Made by a program: the position numbers and the translations under genes. This document shows, piece by piece, positions 6,380-13,222 of a DNA stretch of 17,562 bases. Positions within the stretch are counted from its first letter, which is position 1; every line of letters starts with the position of its first letter. Source of the stretch: JAFAVZ01 sp036009105 (GTDB taxonomy: Bacteria > Acidobacteriota > Thermoanaerobaculia > Gp7-AA8); NCBI GenBank assembly GCA_036009105.1, contig DASYMJ010000211.1, positions 1 through 17,562 on the forward strand. Direction: 5' to 3'. Under the pieces are notes generated by a model that saw nothing but the letters and a program-made list of their open reading frames with translations, did no database searches and was not told where the DNA came from.

Positions 6380-8045
6380 AATTAGTCTTCGGCAACGCCT
6401 GCGCGGCGCGGTTGCCCGCGTCGGCGGGATTCGTCTGGTTGCGGTGGGCGCGGACGTCCGCCGCCACGCCGGCCAGCTTCTGCGCCTGGGGGAAGAGCTC
6501 CAGCGCCTTCTCCACCTGCGAGTCGCCCTGCAGGCGGAAGGGATACGAAGCGTCGAAGCCGAACTTCGCGGCCACGATCTCCGCCTTCAGCGCGCGCTCG
6601 ATGTACTTCCGGTCGTCGGCCTTGTTCAGCGCCGTGCGGATGTCATCCATCGACGCGATGTCCTTCTCCGAGGCGTAGCGGGAGAGCTCCTCGATCATGG
6701 CCGGCGTGATCTGCACGTCCATGGTCACATCGGGATGCTTCGCCGCGTATTCGACGGCGTAGTTGAAGATCGCGCTGCGCACTTCGAGCAACTGCGTGGT
6801 GCGGGTCAGCGTGGCCGGCTTCACGATCACATCCGGCGTGATGCCGCCGCCGCCGTACACCGTGCGTCCCGTCTCGGTCTTGAACTGCTTGCGCTCCGAG
6901 AGCGGCACCTCGGCCGCGTTCGCGTCGTCGTCCGCCACGTAGTAGTCGTAGAACGAGCTGTAGTCGCGCTGGATATTGCGGCCGGAGGGCGTGTAGTACT
7001 TGGAGGTGGTGAGGGCGAGGCCGGCGCCGTACTGCAGCGAGTAGACGCTCTGCACCAAGCCCTTGCCCCAGCTCGTCTCGCCGACGACGAGGCCGCGGTC
7101 GTGATCCTGAATGGCGCCGGCCACGATCTCCGAGGCCGAGGCGCTGCCGCGGTTCACCAGGACCACCAGCGGGACGTCGATCTTGTCGTGCTTGCCCGGC
7201 GCGGTGTAGTCCTGCTGCGAGTCGGAAGTGCGGCCCTTGGTATAGACGACCATCTCCCCCTTGTCGAGGAAGTGATCGGCCACCCCGACCGCGGCGTCGA
7301 GCAGGCCGCCCGGATTCATGCGCAGGTCGAGGACGAGCTTCTGCATCCCCTGCTCCTGCAGCTTGGCCACCGCCTCATCGAGCTCGCGCACGGTGGTGGC
7401 GGTGAAGTCCTTGATGCGGATGTAGCCGACGCCGGGACGGACCATCAGCACGTTGGAGATGGAGTTGGTGGGGATGGCGGCGCGGGTGATGGTGAGCGGG
7501 ATCGGCTCCTTGATCCCGTAGCGGAGGATCTTGATGTGGACCGTGGTGCCCTTGGGACCCTTGAGGCGCTTGACCACCTCGTCGAGGGTGAGGTCGTCGG
7601 TATTCGTTCCCTCCACCTCGGAGATCACGTCGCCGGCCCGGACGCCGAGGCGCGCGGCGGGGGTGCCTTCCAGCGGGGTGATCACGGTGACCTGGTCGTT
7701 GCGCTTGGTGACCAGGATGCCCAGGCCGTAGAAGGAGCCCTTCTGCCGGTCCTGCATCTCGCCGTACTCCTTCGGGTCGAGGAAGGAGGTGTGCGGGTCG
7801 AGCGTCCGCAGCATACCGTCGATGGACGAGTAAACGACTTTGTCCGCTCCGACGTCATCAGCTGAGTACTGGGCCACGACGCCGACCAGGTCGGTGTATT
7901 CGCGGAGCCGCTTCTGCATCTCGCTCTGGGTGGGAGCGCCGAAGAGGCGGTTGCCGTAAAGGCCGCCGAACAGGGTTGCCCCGATGGCAACCACGGCGAG
8001 GGTGAGCGAGAACGTCCACTTGTCAGTCTTCTGGATTCTGGCCAT
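6378..8045 (-). CDS. C-terminal processing peptidase (S41, CtpA/Tsp-type)
   Basis: 555 residues. A signal anchor (about 11-29) places the enzyme at the outer face of the inner membrane. Family order is intact: the N-terminal region YSSIDGMLRTLDPHTSFLDP, a PDZ domain at about 97-190 (FYGLGILV, then GVRAGDVISEVEG), then the protease core with YIRIKDF, LVLDLRMNPGGLL and the catalytic Ser/Lys dyad. S303 lies in GSASASEIVAGA and K328 in SWGKGLVQ, with Q332 four residues later; this spacing matches CtpB-type enzymes. The C-terminal extension of about 150 residues after GGITPDV is helical and charged. Such peptidases trim C-termini of envelope proteins or degrade them. It is divergent from tatA with 122 bases between starts. 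Confidence 0.95.
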   Translation of the reverse strand: MARIQKTDKWTFSLTLAVVAIGATLFGGLYGNRLFGAPTQSEMQKRLREYTDLVGVVAQYSADDVGADKVVYSSIDGMLRTLDPHTSFLDPKEYGEMQDRQKGSFYGLGILVTKRNDQVTVITPLEGTPAARLGVRAGDVISEVEGTNTDDLTLDEVVKRLKGPKGTTVHIKILRYGIKEPIPLTITRAAIPTNSISNVLMVRPGVGYIRIKDFTATTVRELDEAVAKLQEQGMQKLVLDLRMNPGGLLDAAVGVADHFLDKGEMVVYTKGRTSDSQQDYTAPGKHDKIDVPLVVLVNRGSASASEIVAGAIQDHDRGLVVGETSWGKGLVQSVYSLQYGAGLALTTSKYYTPSGRNIQRDYSSFYDYYVADDDANAAEVPLSERKQFKTETGRTVYGGGGITPDVIVKPATLTRTTQLLEVRSAIFNYAVEYAAKHPDVTMDVQITPAMIEELSRYASEKDIASMDDIRTALNKADDRKYIERALKAEIVAAKFGFDASYPFRLQGDSQVEKALELFPQAQKLAGVAADVRAHRNQTNPADAGNRAAQALPKTN

Positions 8046-8167
8046 ATCTTTTGTCGCGCAACGAATTTATAGTGCTGAACGAGAAGTATACAGGGGAGTA
8101 TTCACCCCCCTCCCGGTGTTCACCCACAAGTCACGGTTTCTGCAGAAAGGCGCCTCAAAGCAAGATC
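8046..8167. promoter_or_regulatory. Divergent promoter region between S41 peptidase and tatAC
   Basis: This AT-richer gap separates two divergent genes. Candidate -10 boxes are TATAAA read on the minus strand (8071-8066), 20 bases before the S41 start, and TATACA on the plus strand (8087-8092), which would give a tatA leader of roughly 70 bases. I cannot find -35 boxes at good spacing. A C-run and GGGAG/CTCCC pairing occur within the tatA leader. Confidence 0.4.
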
Positions 8168-8467
8168 ATGTTCGGTCCCCTCGGCGTTCCTGAGCTCATC
8201 CTGATCTTCGCCGTGGCGCTGATCGTCTTCGGCCCCCGCCGCCTGCCCGAGATCGGCCGCACCCTGGGCAAGGCTCTCGGCGAGTTCAAGCGCGCCACCG
8301 ACGAGCTGAAGAACACCATCGAGCGCGAAGTCGCCGTCGAAGAGCTCAAGCAGATCGGTCCCTCGATGATCACCCCCGCTCAGTCCATATCAAGGAGTGA
8401 GCCAGTGACCGAGCCTGAGCCGGCGGCCGAGGCCGAGACTCCCATCGCCCGCCCCTCCAACAGCTGA
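8168..8467 (+). CDS. tatA: Sec-independent protein translocase TatA
   Basis: 99 residues starting at the ATG in (M)FGPLGVPELILIF; the frame is open further upstream, but the earlier part is not TatA-like. TatA oligomers form the pore through which folded proteins with twin-arginine signals cross the inner membrane. Seen: a short N-terminal membrane helix (about 6-20), the hinge FGPRRLPEIGRTLGKALGEFK, which is the family signature with FGP and the amphipathic helix, then a charged region and an acidic, Pro/Ala tail. The tail SEPVTEPEPAAEAE is long but ordinary. The stop overlaps the tatC start (TGATG), so the two are translationally coupled. No tatB is visible, as in minimal TatAC systems, where TatA is bifunctional. 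Confidence 0.95.
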   Translation: MFGPLGVPELILIFAVALIVFGPRRLPEIGRTLGKALGEFKRATDELKNTIEREVAVEELKQIGPSMITPAQSISRSEPVTEPEPAAEAETPIARPSNS

Positions 8468-9252
8468 TGGAAGTCACGAACGACCATCTCGACGGCGAGC
8501 TGCCGGAGGTCGAGGGCGACGGCGAGCACGGCCTGCCGAAGATGTCGTTCCTCGAGCATCTCGACGAGCTGCGCAAGCGCCTGCTGATCTCCTTCATCGC
8601 CGTCTTCGTCGGCTTCCTCGCCTGCTGGCACTACGCCGAGCCGATCTTCAACAAGCTGCAGGAGCCGCTCACCAGGTTCCTCCCCCCCGGCGACAAGCTC
8701 GCCTACACCCGCCTCACCGCGCCGTTCTTCATGTACATGAAGGTGGCGTTCTTCGCCGGGATGTTCGCCGCCGCCCCGGTCGTGCTGCTCCAGCTGTGGC
8801 TCTTCATCGCGCCCGGCCTGTACCGGAACGAGCGCCGCTATGCGGTGCCGTTCATCATCTTCGCCACGTTCTTCTTCCTCGGCGGCGGCTACTTCGGCTG
8901 GAAAGTGATCCTGCCGGCGACCTGCGCCTTCTTCGTCGAGAACGGCAAGCAGTTCAAGCAGATGGTGACGATCGACGATTACTTCTCGTTCGCCAGCACG
9001 ATCATCCTCGCCGCCGGCCTCGTCTTCGAGACCCCCATCCTGATCTTTTTCCTGGCCCGCCTCGGCATCGTGACGCCGGCCTTCCTGCTCCAGAAGTTCA
9101 AGTACGCGGTCGTGCTCTCGTTCGTGGTCGCCGCGGTGGTGACCCCGACTCCCGACATGGTGACGCAGACCGCCCTCGCCCTGCCGATGATCCTGCTCTA
9201 TCTGCTGGGGATCGCCATCGCGTACATGTTCGGGAAGAAGCACGACGCGTAG
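8467..9252 (+). CDS. tatC: Sec-independent protein translocase TatC
   Basis: 261 residues. TatC is the receptor that recognises the twin-arginine signal. Seen: a charged, acidic N-terminal extension (about 1-25), SFLEHLDELRKRLL at the start of the first helix, which is the key signal-recognition segment, six hydrophobic spans, LWLFIAPGLYRNERRY, the loop around FETPILIFFLARLGIV, and VTPTPDMVTQTALALPMILLYLLGI near the end. All invariant positions that I know are present. The N-terminal extension is longer than in E. coli. The stop is overlapped by the arm of a heptad-repeat hairpin, which fills the space to the convergent 71-residue gene. Confidence 0.96.
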   Translation: MEVTNDHLDGELPEVEGDGEHGLPKMSFLEHLDELRKRLLISFIAVFVGFLACWHYAEPIFNKLQEPLTRFLPPGDKLAYTRLTAPFFMYMKVAFFAGMFAAAPVVLLQLWLFIAPGLYRNERRYAVPFIIFATFFFLGGGYFGWKVILPATCAFFVENGKQFKQMVTIDDYFSFASTIILAAGLVFETPILIFFLARLGIVTPAFLLQKFKYAVVLSFVVAAVVTPTPDMVTQTALALPMILLYLLGIAIAYMFGKKHDA

Positions 9253-9335
9253 GAACGATGAACGAGGAAGGATGAACGAGGAACGCCCGCCCATCCGCTT
9301 TTGCTCATCGTTCATCCTTCATCGTTCATCGTTCC
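9252..9335. repeat. Inverted heptad-repeat element between convergent genes
   Basis: Arms 9252-9284 and 9303-9335 are complementary at 30 of 33 positions around an 18-base loop. The right arm reads in 7-base steps CTCATCG, TTCATCC, TTCATCG, TTCATCG, TTCC; the left arm is the reverse complement with G for T at two places. It starts on the last base of the tatC stop and ends one base before the stop of the converging gene, so it fills the gap exactly. It could end transcription in both directions, although the only T-run is TTTT within the loop. Confidence 0.75.
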
Positions 9336-9336
9336 C

Positions 9337-9552
9337 TCAGCGCTCGATCTCAAAGTCGGCGGAGATGGTGGGGAGCGCATCGTTGAAGATCAGCACGGTC
9401 TCGGCGATGGGGAAGAGCACCGTGTGGTTTCGCTGCTGCACTTCGAGGATGACCTCGTAGTAGCCGGCGTCGCTGATCGAGACCAGGGTGCCGTGCTTCC
9501 CCTTCACCTCGAGCGTGCGGTTGAACACCGAAACCTTCGACGGAATCTCCAT
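9337..9552 (-). CDS. Small hypothetical protein, 71 residues
   Basis: I do not recognise this family. It is 71 residues, starts MEIPSKVSVFNRTLEVKGKH and ends FEIER, has no signal peptide, membrane segment or cysteine, and its alternating hydrophobic pattern (VILEVQQRNHTVLFPIAETVLIF) suggests a small beta-rich fold. Good codon-level composition and a -10-like TACCAT 9 bases before the ATG support it as a real gene; there is no Shine-Dalgarno. It is convergent with tatC, with only a repeat element between them, and downstream of a gap of 175 bases before the PpiC gene. It could be a lone conserved cytoplasmic protein. Confidence 0.65.
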   Translation of the reverse strand: MEIPSKVSVFNRTLEVKGKHGTLVSISDAGYYEVILEVQQRNHTVLFPIAETVLIFNDALPTISADFEIER

Positions 9553-9561
9553 GCGTCGCGC

Positions 9562-9567
9562 ATGGTA
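9562..9567 (-). promoter_or_regulatory. -10 box of the 71-residue gene
   Basis: TACCAT on the minus strand ends 9 bases before the ATG, giving a possible leaderless transcript. No clear -35. Confidence 0.35.
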
Positions 9568-9603
9568 GCCGAAAGCAGCGGCCGGTTGGCGGTTGCGACT
9601 GCC

Positions 9604-9664
9604 GTGGTCGGTTATCGGTTGTCGGTAAAGCTACGGACGACTGACAAACTTACAACTGACGACC
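9604..9664. repeat. Degenerate inverted heptad repeat (GTTGTCG type)
   Basis: The left arm 9604-9624 reads GTGGTCG, GTTATCG, GTTGTCG. The right arm 9640-9664 reads, as the reverse complement, GTCGTCA, GTTGTAA, then a one-base slip and TTTGTCA. Pairing is imperfect, so this looks like a decayed copy of the element at 11999-12062. It lies between the PpiC terminator and the start of the 71-residue gene. Confidence 0.6.
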
Positions 9665-9672
9665 CCAACAGC

Positions 9673-9707
9673 AAAAGCGGCGAGCCGGGTCTCCCCTGCT
9701 CGCCGCT
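9673..9707 (-). terminator. Intrinsic terminator after the PpiC gene
   Basis: On the minus strand AGCGGCGAGC pairs perfectly with GCTCGCCGCT (10 bp); inside, GGG and CCC close a GAGA tetraloop after one mismatch. The stem runs directly into TTTT. It begins 21 bases downstream of the PpiC stop. Confidence 0.8.
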
Positions 9708-9727
9708 CGCTGACTGCTGCTCGCTGT

Positions 9728-10696
9728 TTACGGTTTCTTGCTGGTCGTCGGGGCCGGGGCCGGAGCCGGCGCGGGGGCCGGAGCCGCTGCCGGGGCGGGG
9801 GGCGGCGGGGGAGGCGCAAAGTAGGTGTCGTTGTAGACCGGCTTGGCGTCCGCCTTCAACGCGTCGAGCTGATCCTGCAGGCGCTTCTTGGCCTCGCTGC
9901 GCTCGAGCGTCGCCTTCACCTGGGTGAAGGGCGTGGTGTCGTGCTTCTCCACCTTGATGATGTGGTAGCCGTACTGCGTGCGGATGACCGGCGTCACGTC
10001 GCCGACCTTCGCCGCGAAGGCGGCCTGCTCGAACTCGGGCACCATCTGGTTGTGGCCGAACTCGCCGAGGTCGCCGCCGCGCGCGCCGGAGCCGGTGTCG
10101 TCCGACTCCTTCTTGGCCAGCTCCGCGAAATCAGCGCCGCCGGTGATCTGCTTGCGCAGCTCCTCGGCCTTCGCCTTCGCCTCCTCCTCGGTCAGCTCCT
10201 TCTTGCCGGGCTGCGCCGCGGGGCTGCCCTTGAAGGCGATCAGGATGTGACGGGCCTGCACCTGCTCGTAATCTTTCGTGTTGGAGTCGTACGCCTTCTT
10301 GAGGTCCTCGTCCGAGACCTTGATGCTCTTCTCGAGGCGGTTGATCTCGGCGTTGGCGACCAGGTTCTCGCGGAGCAGGTTCAGCTGGTTGACGACCTCC
10401 GGGTCGTTGGCCAGCCCTTCCTTCATCCCCTTCGCCGCGAGCAGCTTCATGCGGAGGTAGTCGTCGGCGAACTGCTTCTTGCCGGGGCCCATCGCATAGC
10501 TCTGGTACTCGGCCGGGAGGGTCTTGATCGCGTTCTCGAATTCCTTCTGGTGGATGGCGATGTCGCCCGCCGAAAGGATGACCGGATCGCTGCTGCCGGC
10601 CGGCGCCGCGGCGGGGGGTGCCGGGGTGGGCTGCTGGGCGACGGCGAACGTCGCGGACAGCGCAAGCGCCATCATGGTGGTGGTGATCTTCTTCAC
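9728..10696 (-). CDS. Periplasmic PpiC/SurA-type peptidylprolyl isomerase
   Basis: 322 residues. The start is a GTG at 10696 with a near-perfect AAGGAG five bases upstream. Seen: a signal peptide (about 1-20, ending AVA before QQPT), a Pro/Ala linker, a SurA-like N-terminal helical part (about 40-140), and a parvulin domain at about 144-252 with QARHILIAFKG, ADFAELAKKESDD, GARGGDLGEFG and YGYHIIKVEK, all diagnostic. The C-terminal tail (about 295-316) is nearly pure Pro and Ala, then TTSKKP. The protein probably assists folding of exported proteins in the periplasm. The tail could span the cell wall layer or be a flexible tether. A strong terminator follows. Confidence 0.93.
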   Translation of the reverse strand: MKKITTTMMALALSATFAVAQQPTPAPPAAAPAGSSDPVILSAGDIAIHQKEFENAIKTLPAEYQSYAMGPGKKQFADDYLRMKLLAAKGMKEGLANDPEVVNQLNLLRENLVANAEINRLEKSIKVSDEDLKKAYDSNTKDYEQVQARHILIAFKGSPAAQPGKKELTEEEAKAKAEELRKQITGGADFAELAKKESDDTGSGARGGDLGEFGHNQMVPEFEQAAFAAKVGDVTPVIRTQYGYHIIKVEKHDTTPFTQVKATLERSEAKKRLQDQLDALKADAKPVYNDTYFAPPPPPPAPAAAPAPAPAPAPAPTTSKKP

Positions 10697-10740
10697 AGAT
10701 GCTCCTTCTTTCCGGGTGTCTTTACGAAACTGTGCAGACC

Positions 10741-10769
10741 GGAACTCCTCCGCTGAGGGGCGGAATTCC
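10741..10769 (-). terminator. Small hairpin after the aminotransferase gene
   Basis: On the minus strand GGAATTCC (touching the stop) pairs with GGAGTTCC through one wobble, with CCGC/GCGG inside. No T-run follows directly, so the role as terminator is uncertain. Confidence 0.35.
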
Positions 10770-11971
10770 TACAGTCTGGCCACGGCCTCGCGCAGCCGGC
10801 GCACGCCCTCGTGCAGCCGCTCCATGGAAGTCGCGTAGCTGATGCGCACGAAATGGTCCGCGCCGAACGCGCTTCCCGGCACGACCGCCACGCGCGCCTC
10901 GTCGAGGAGGAAGGTGGCGAAGGTCTGCGAGTCGCGGATGCCTTCCCGCCCGAAGAACGCGCTCACGTCCGGGAAGATGTAGAACGCGCCGTCCGGATCG
11001 GCGCAGCAGAAGCCGTCGATGCCGTTGATGGCCGGCACGAGCCAGGCCCGCCGCGCCGCATAAGCCTCGTACATCTTCCGCACATCCCCCTCGGAATTGC
11101 CGCTCAGCGCTTCCAGGGCCGCCATCTGGGCGATGGAGCTCGGGTTCGATGTGGAGTGGCTCTGGATCTTCCCCAGCGCGCCGATCAGCTCGGGATGGCC
11201 GATGGCGTAGCCGAGGCGCCAGCCGGTCATGGCGAACGTCTTCGACATCGAGTTCACCACCACGATCGTCTCCGGATGCTCCTCGAACCAGCGCATGGCC
11301 GAGGCGTGGCGGTTCTCGCCGTAGGTGAACAGCTCGTACGTTTCGTCGAAAACGAGGAAGAGGTCGCGCGCGACGCACCATTCGACGATGCGGGCCAGCT
11401 CCGACTCCGCGATCACCGCGCCGGTCGGATTGCAGGGGGAGTTGAGGATCACGCCGCGCGTCCGCTCCGTCGCCACCGCCTCCAACTCGGCCAGGCGCGG
11501 GCGGAAGTGATTCGAAGCCTCGGTGGCGGCGAACACGGGCGTGCCGCCGGCGAACGCGACCTGGTCGGGGAAGCTGACCCAGTAGGGGGAGGGGATGATG
11601 ACCTCGTCCCCATCGTCGACGAGGGCGAGCATCAGGTTGAAGAGCTCCTGCTTGCCGCCGTTGCCGGCGATGATGTGCTCGTTGGTGAGCCTGGTGCCAT
11701 AGCGGCGGTTGTAGCGGCTGGCGATGGCGTCGCGCAGCGAGCGGGTGCCGAGGGCGTTCGTGTATTTGGTGAAGCCCTGGTCGATGGCGCGCTTGCCGGC
11801 CGCGGCGATCGAGGCGGGCGTCTGGAAGTCGGGCTCGCCGGGGCCGAAGTCGACCACGTCGATCCCTTTCGCGATCAGATCGTTCGCCTTGTTGAGGACG
11901 GCCAGCGTCGGCGAGACCTCGATATCGGTCACGCGGCGCGTCAGGCGGATCGGAGCGCGAGTCGTCGGCAC
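10769..11971 (-). CDS. Pyridoxal-phosphate class I aminotransferase (aspartate aminotransferase type)
   Basis: 400 residues from the GTG at 11971; the frame is open far upstream, but that part is non-coding. The family moves amino groups between amino and 2-oxo acids, here probably aspartate or an aromatic/prephenate substrate. Seen: TRRVTDIEVSPTLAVLNKA at the start (typical of the AspAT-like group), VDFGPGEPDF, YTNALGTRSLRDAI, W131 stacking on PLP in PSPYWVSFPDQV, N181 in NSPCNPTGAV, D209 and Y212 in VFDETYE, K244 (Schiff-base lysine) in SMSKTFAMTGWRLG, and R376 binding the carboxylate in VRISYA. All catalytic residues are present. Substrate preference cannot be told from sequence alone. A heptad-repeat element lies between it and the exchanger gene. 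Confidence 0.93.
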   Translation of the reverse strand: MPTTRAPIRLTRRVTDIEVSPTLAVLNKANDLIAKGIDVVDFGPGEPDFQTPASIAAAGKRAIDQGFTKYTNALGTRSLRDAIASRYNRRYGTRLTNEHIIAGNGGKQELFNLMLALVDDGDEVIIPSPYWVSFPDQVAFAGGTPVFAATEASNHFRPRLAELEAVATERTRGVILNSPCNPTGAVIAESELARIVEWCVARDLFLVFDETYELFTYGENRHASAMRWFEEHPETIVVVNSMSKTFAMTGWRLGYAIGHPELIGALGKIQSHSTSNPSSIAQMAALEALSGNSEGDVRKMYEAYAARRAWLVPAINGIDGFCCADPDGAFYIFPDVSAFFGREGIRDSQTFATFLLDEARVAVVPGSAFGADHFVRISYATSMERLHEGVRRLREAVARL

Positions 11972-11998
11972 GTCGCTGAGCGTTTTATCATGGAACCA

Positions 11999-12062
11999 GT
12001 TGTCGGTAGTCGGTTGTCGGTTGTCAGTACAGATACCGACAACTGATAACTGATAACCGACC
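11999..12062. repeat. Inverted heptad-repeat element (GTTGTCG type)
   Basis: The left arm 11999-12028 reads GTTGTCG, GTAGTCG, GTTGTCG, GTTGTCA, GT. After a 6-base loop the right arm 12035-12062 gives, as the reverse complement, GGTCG, GTTATCA, GTTATCA, GTTGTCG, GT. About 21 of 28 positions match, and most mismatches would be G-U pairs in RNA. It ends two bases before the exchanger stop (12064) and lies just upstream of the aminotransferase start. Confidence 0.7.
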
Positions 12063-12063
12063 A

Positions 12064-13206
12064 CTAGCTCCCCGCGAACCTTCTCCCCAGCGTCTCCCCC
12101 AGCCCCCGCCACGCCGCCCGCCGGTCGCGCAGCACGAACACCAGCACCAGTTCCACCGCGCACCAGGCCAGGTAGACGGCGATCATCAGCTGCCGCGAGG
12201 ACGGCACGAAGAACTGCACGGCCCAGAAGAGGAAGAGGATCAGCGCCTCGTGGAAGCGCAGCTCCATGTTCTGCAGCAGCAGGAAGCCGAGGAAGCTCTG
12301 CAGGATGGTGAGCAGGATCTCCTGCCGCTGCAGCGCGTCCAGAGGCAGCGCGCGCAGCTCGCCGGCGCTGATGCAGAGCAGCACCGGGATCATGGCGGAG
12401 AGGATGCTCCACTGGTTGATGTTGGAGGAGACGAGGTTCATCAGGGCGATATTCGCCGTGGAGACTTTCCGCGCCCAGTAGAACGCGCTCAGCTTCTCCG
12501 GGAACTCGGAGAGGAACGGCGCCACCCACTGCACGAACACGAAGGTGGAGACGCCGAGCGAGGCGGAGATGGTCAGCATCGAATTGAGGAACGGGTGGGC
12601 CGAGAAGTAGAGGATCAGGCCGCCGGCGATGAAGAAGGAGGCGATGGCCGCGTTGCGCAGCGGCCTGGCCAGCTGGAGCGTCTTGCGCGGGATGCGGCCC
12701 AGGTTGTCGAGGGACTCTTCGGTTTCTTCGCGGGGTGGAATCCTCCACAGGACGAAAAGATAGAGGCAGTAGAAACCGGCCAGGGGGAAGGCGTCCCAGA
12801 TGGTCAGCGTCGCTTTCCACCAGATGAAGACGAAGTAGAGAATGGGCAGCAGCAGGCCGAAGACTTCCACGGCGTGCTCCCGCTCCAGCCGCACGGGCAG
12901 GAGCCGCTTGCGGAAGCCGGCGGCGACGAAGTAGACCATCGGCCAGCCCAGCCCGACGAGCAGGCGCAGGCTGCCGGTGAAGTTCGCGATGGCCAGATGC
13001 GTCTGCGACGGATTCTTTCCCGCGTTCCAGGCGATCACCGCCTCCACCGCGAATTCGGGGAGTGTCTGCAGCCAGGCCAGTATGGCCAGTGCCAGACCCT
13101 GAGAGATGAGGAACTGGGCCGCCTCCGCCCCCCAGGCGATGACGAATGCCGAGAGGAGGATGCTGGGAAAGGTCCAGAGAGCGGACCAGGGGGACGGCTT
13201 CGTCAT
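12064..13206 (-). CDS. CaCA-type cation exchanger (sodium/calcium exchanger family)
   Basis: 380 residues, strongly hydrophobic, about ten membrane spans. Two inverted alpha repeats can be seen: the first with ILAWLQTLPEFAVEAVIAW (about 42-60) and ANFTGSLRLLVGLG, the second with WVAPFLSEFPEKLSAFYWA (about 227-245) and MNLVSSNINQWSIL. In the family the first repeat usually reads GTSLPE; here QTLPE and SEFPE keep the acidic residue that binds the cation. A cytoplasmic charged loop (about 155-180, REETEESLDN) separates the halves. Calcium or other divalent cation export is likely but not proven. The ATG at 13206 is chosen over the upstream in-frame ATG (13212): GGGG lies 6 bases before it and TAGACT 10 bases before it. 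Confidence 0.85.
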   Translation of the reverse strand: MTKPSPWSALWTFPSILLSAFVIAWGAEAAQFLISQGLALAILAWLQTLPEFAVEAVIAWNAGKNPSQTHLAIANFTGSLRLLVGLGWPMVYFVAAGFRKRLLPVRLEREHAVEVFGLLLPILYFVFIWWKATLTIWDAFPLAGFYCLYLFVLWRIPPREETEESLDNLGRIPRKTLQLARPLRNAAIASFFIAGGLILYFSAHPFLNSMLTISASLGVSTFVFVQWVAPFLSEFPEKLSAFYWARKVSTANIALMNLVSSNINQWSILSAMIPVLLCISAGELRALPLDALQRQEILLTILQSFLGFLLLQNMELRFHEALILFLFWAVQFFVPSSRQLMIAVYLAWCAVELVLVFVLRDRRAAWRGLGETLGRRFAGS

Positions 13207-13222
13207 TATCATCCCCAGTCTA
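13207..13222. promoter_or_regulatory. Sixteen-base divergent promoter core
   Basis: This is the whole gap between the start codons of two divergent genes. TATCAT on the plus strand (13207-13212) lies 10 bases before the ATG of the RNA methyltransferase. TAGACT on the minus strand (13222-13217) lies 10 bases before the ATG of the exchanger. Each -10 box touches the other gene's start codon, so the -35 regions must lie inside the opposite coding sequence and both mRNAs would be leaderless or nearly so. Confidence 0.55.

Noticed and set aside
6444..7865. A 473-codon plus-strand open frame over the S41 peptidase gene
   Set aside because: It is antisense to a full-length, motif-complete peptidase and is rich in His/Arg/Asp/Val, as expected of a shadow frame.
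8168..9252. A tatB gene in the Tat operon
   Set aside because: Only one TatA/B-type protein is present, with a TatA-like short FGP hinge, and tatC follows directly with overlapping codons; a separate tatB could be elsewhere in the genome.
9252..9335. A possible small RNA or coding peptide in the palindrome
   Set aside because: No start codon with support and no promoter; the palindrome and its position explain it as a structural element.
11972..12820. A 283-codon extension in front of the aminotransferase start
   Set aside because: It overlaps the exchanger gene in another frame and the heptad element; the family start is well matched at the GTG at 11971.
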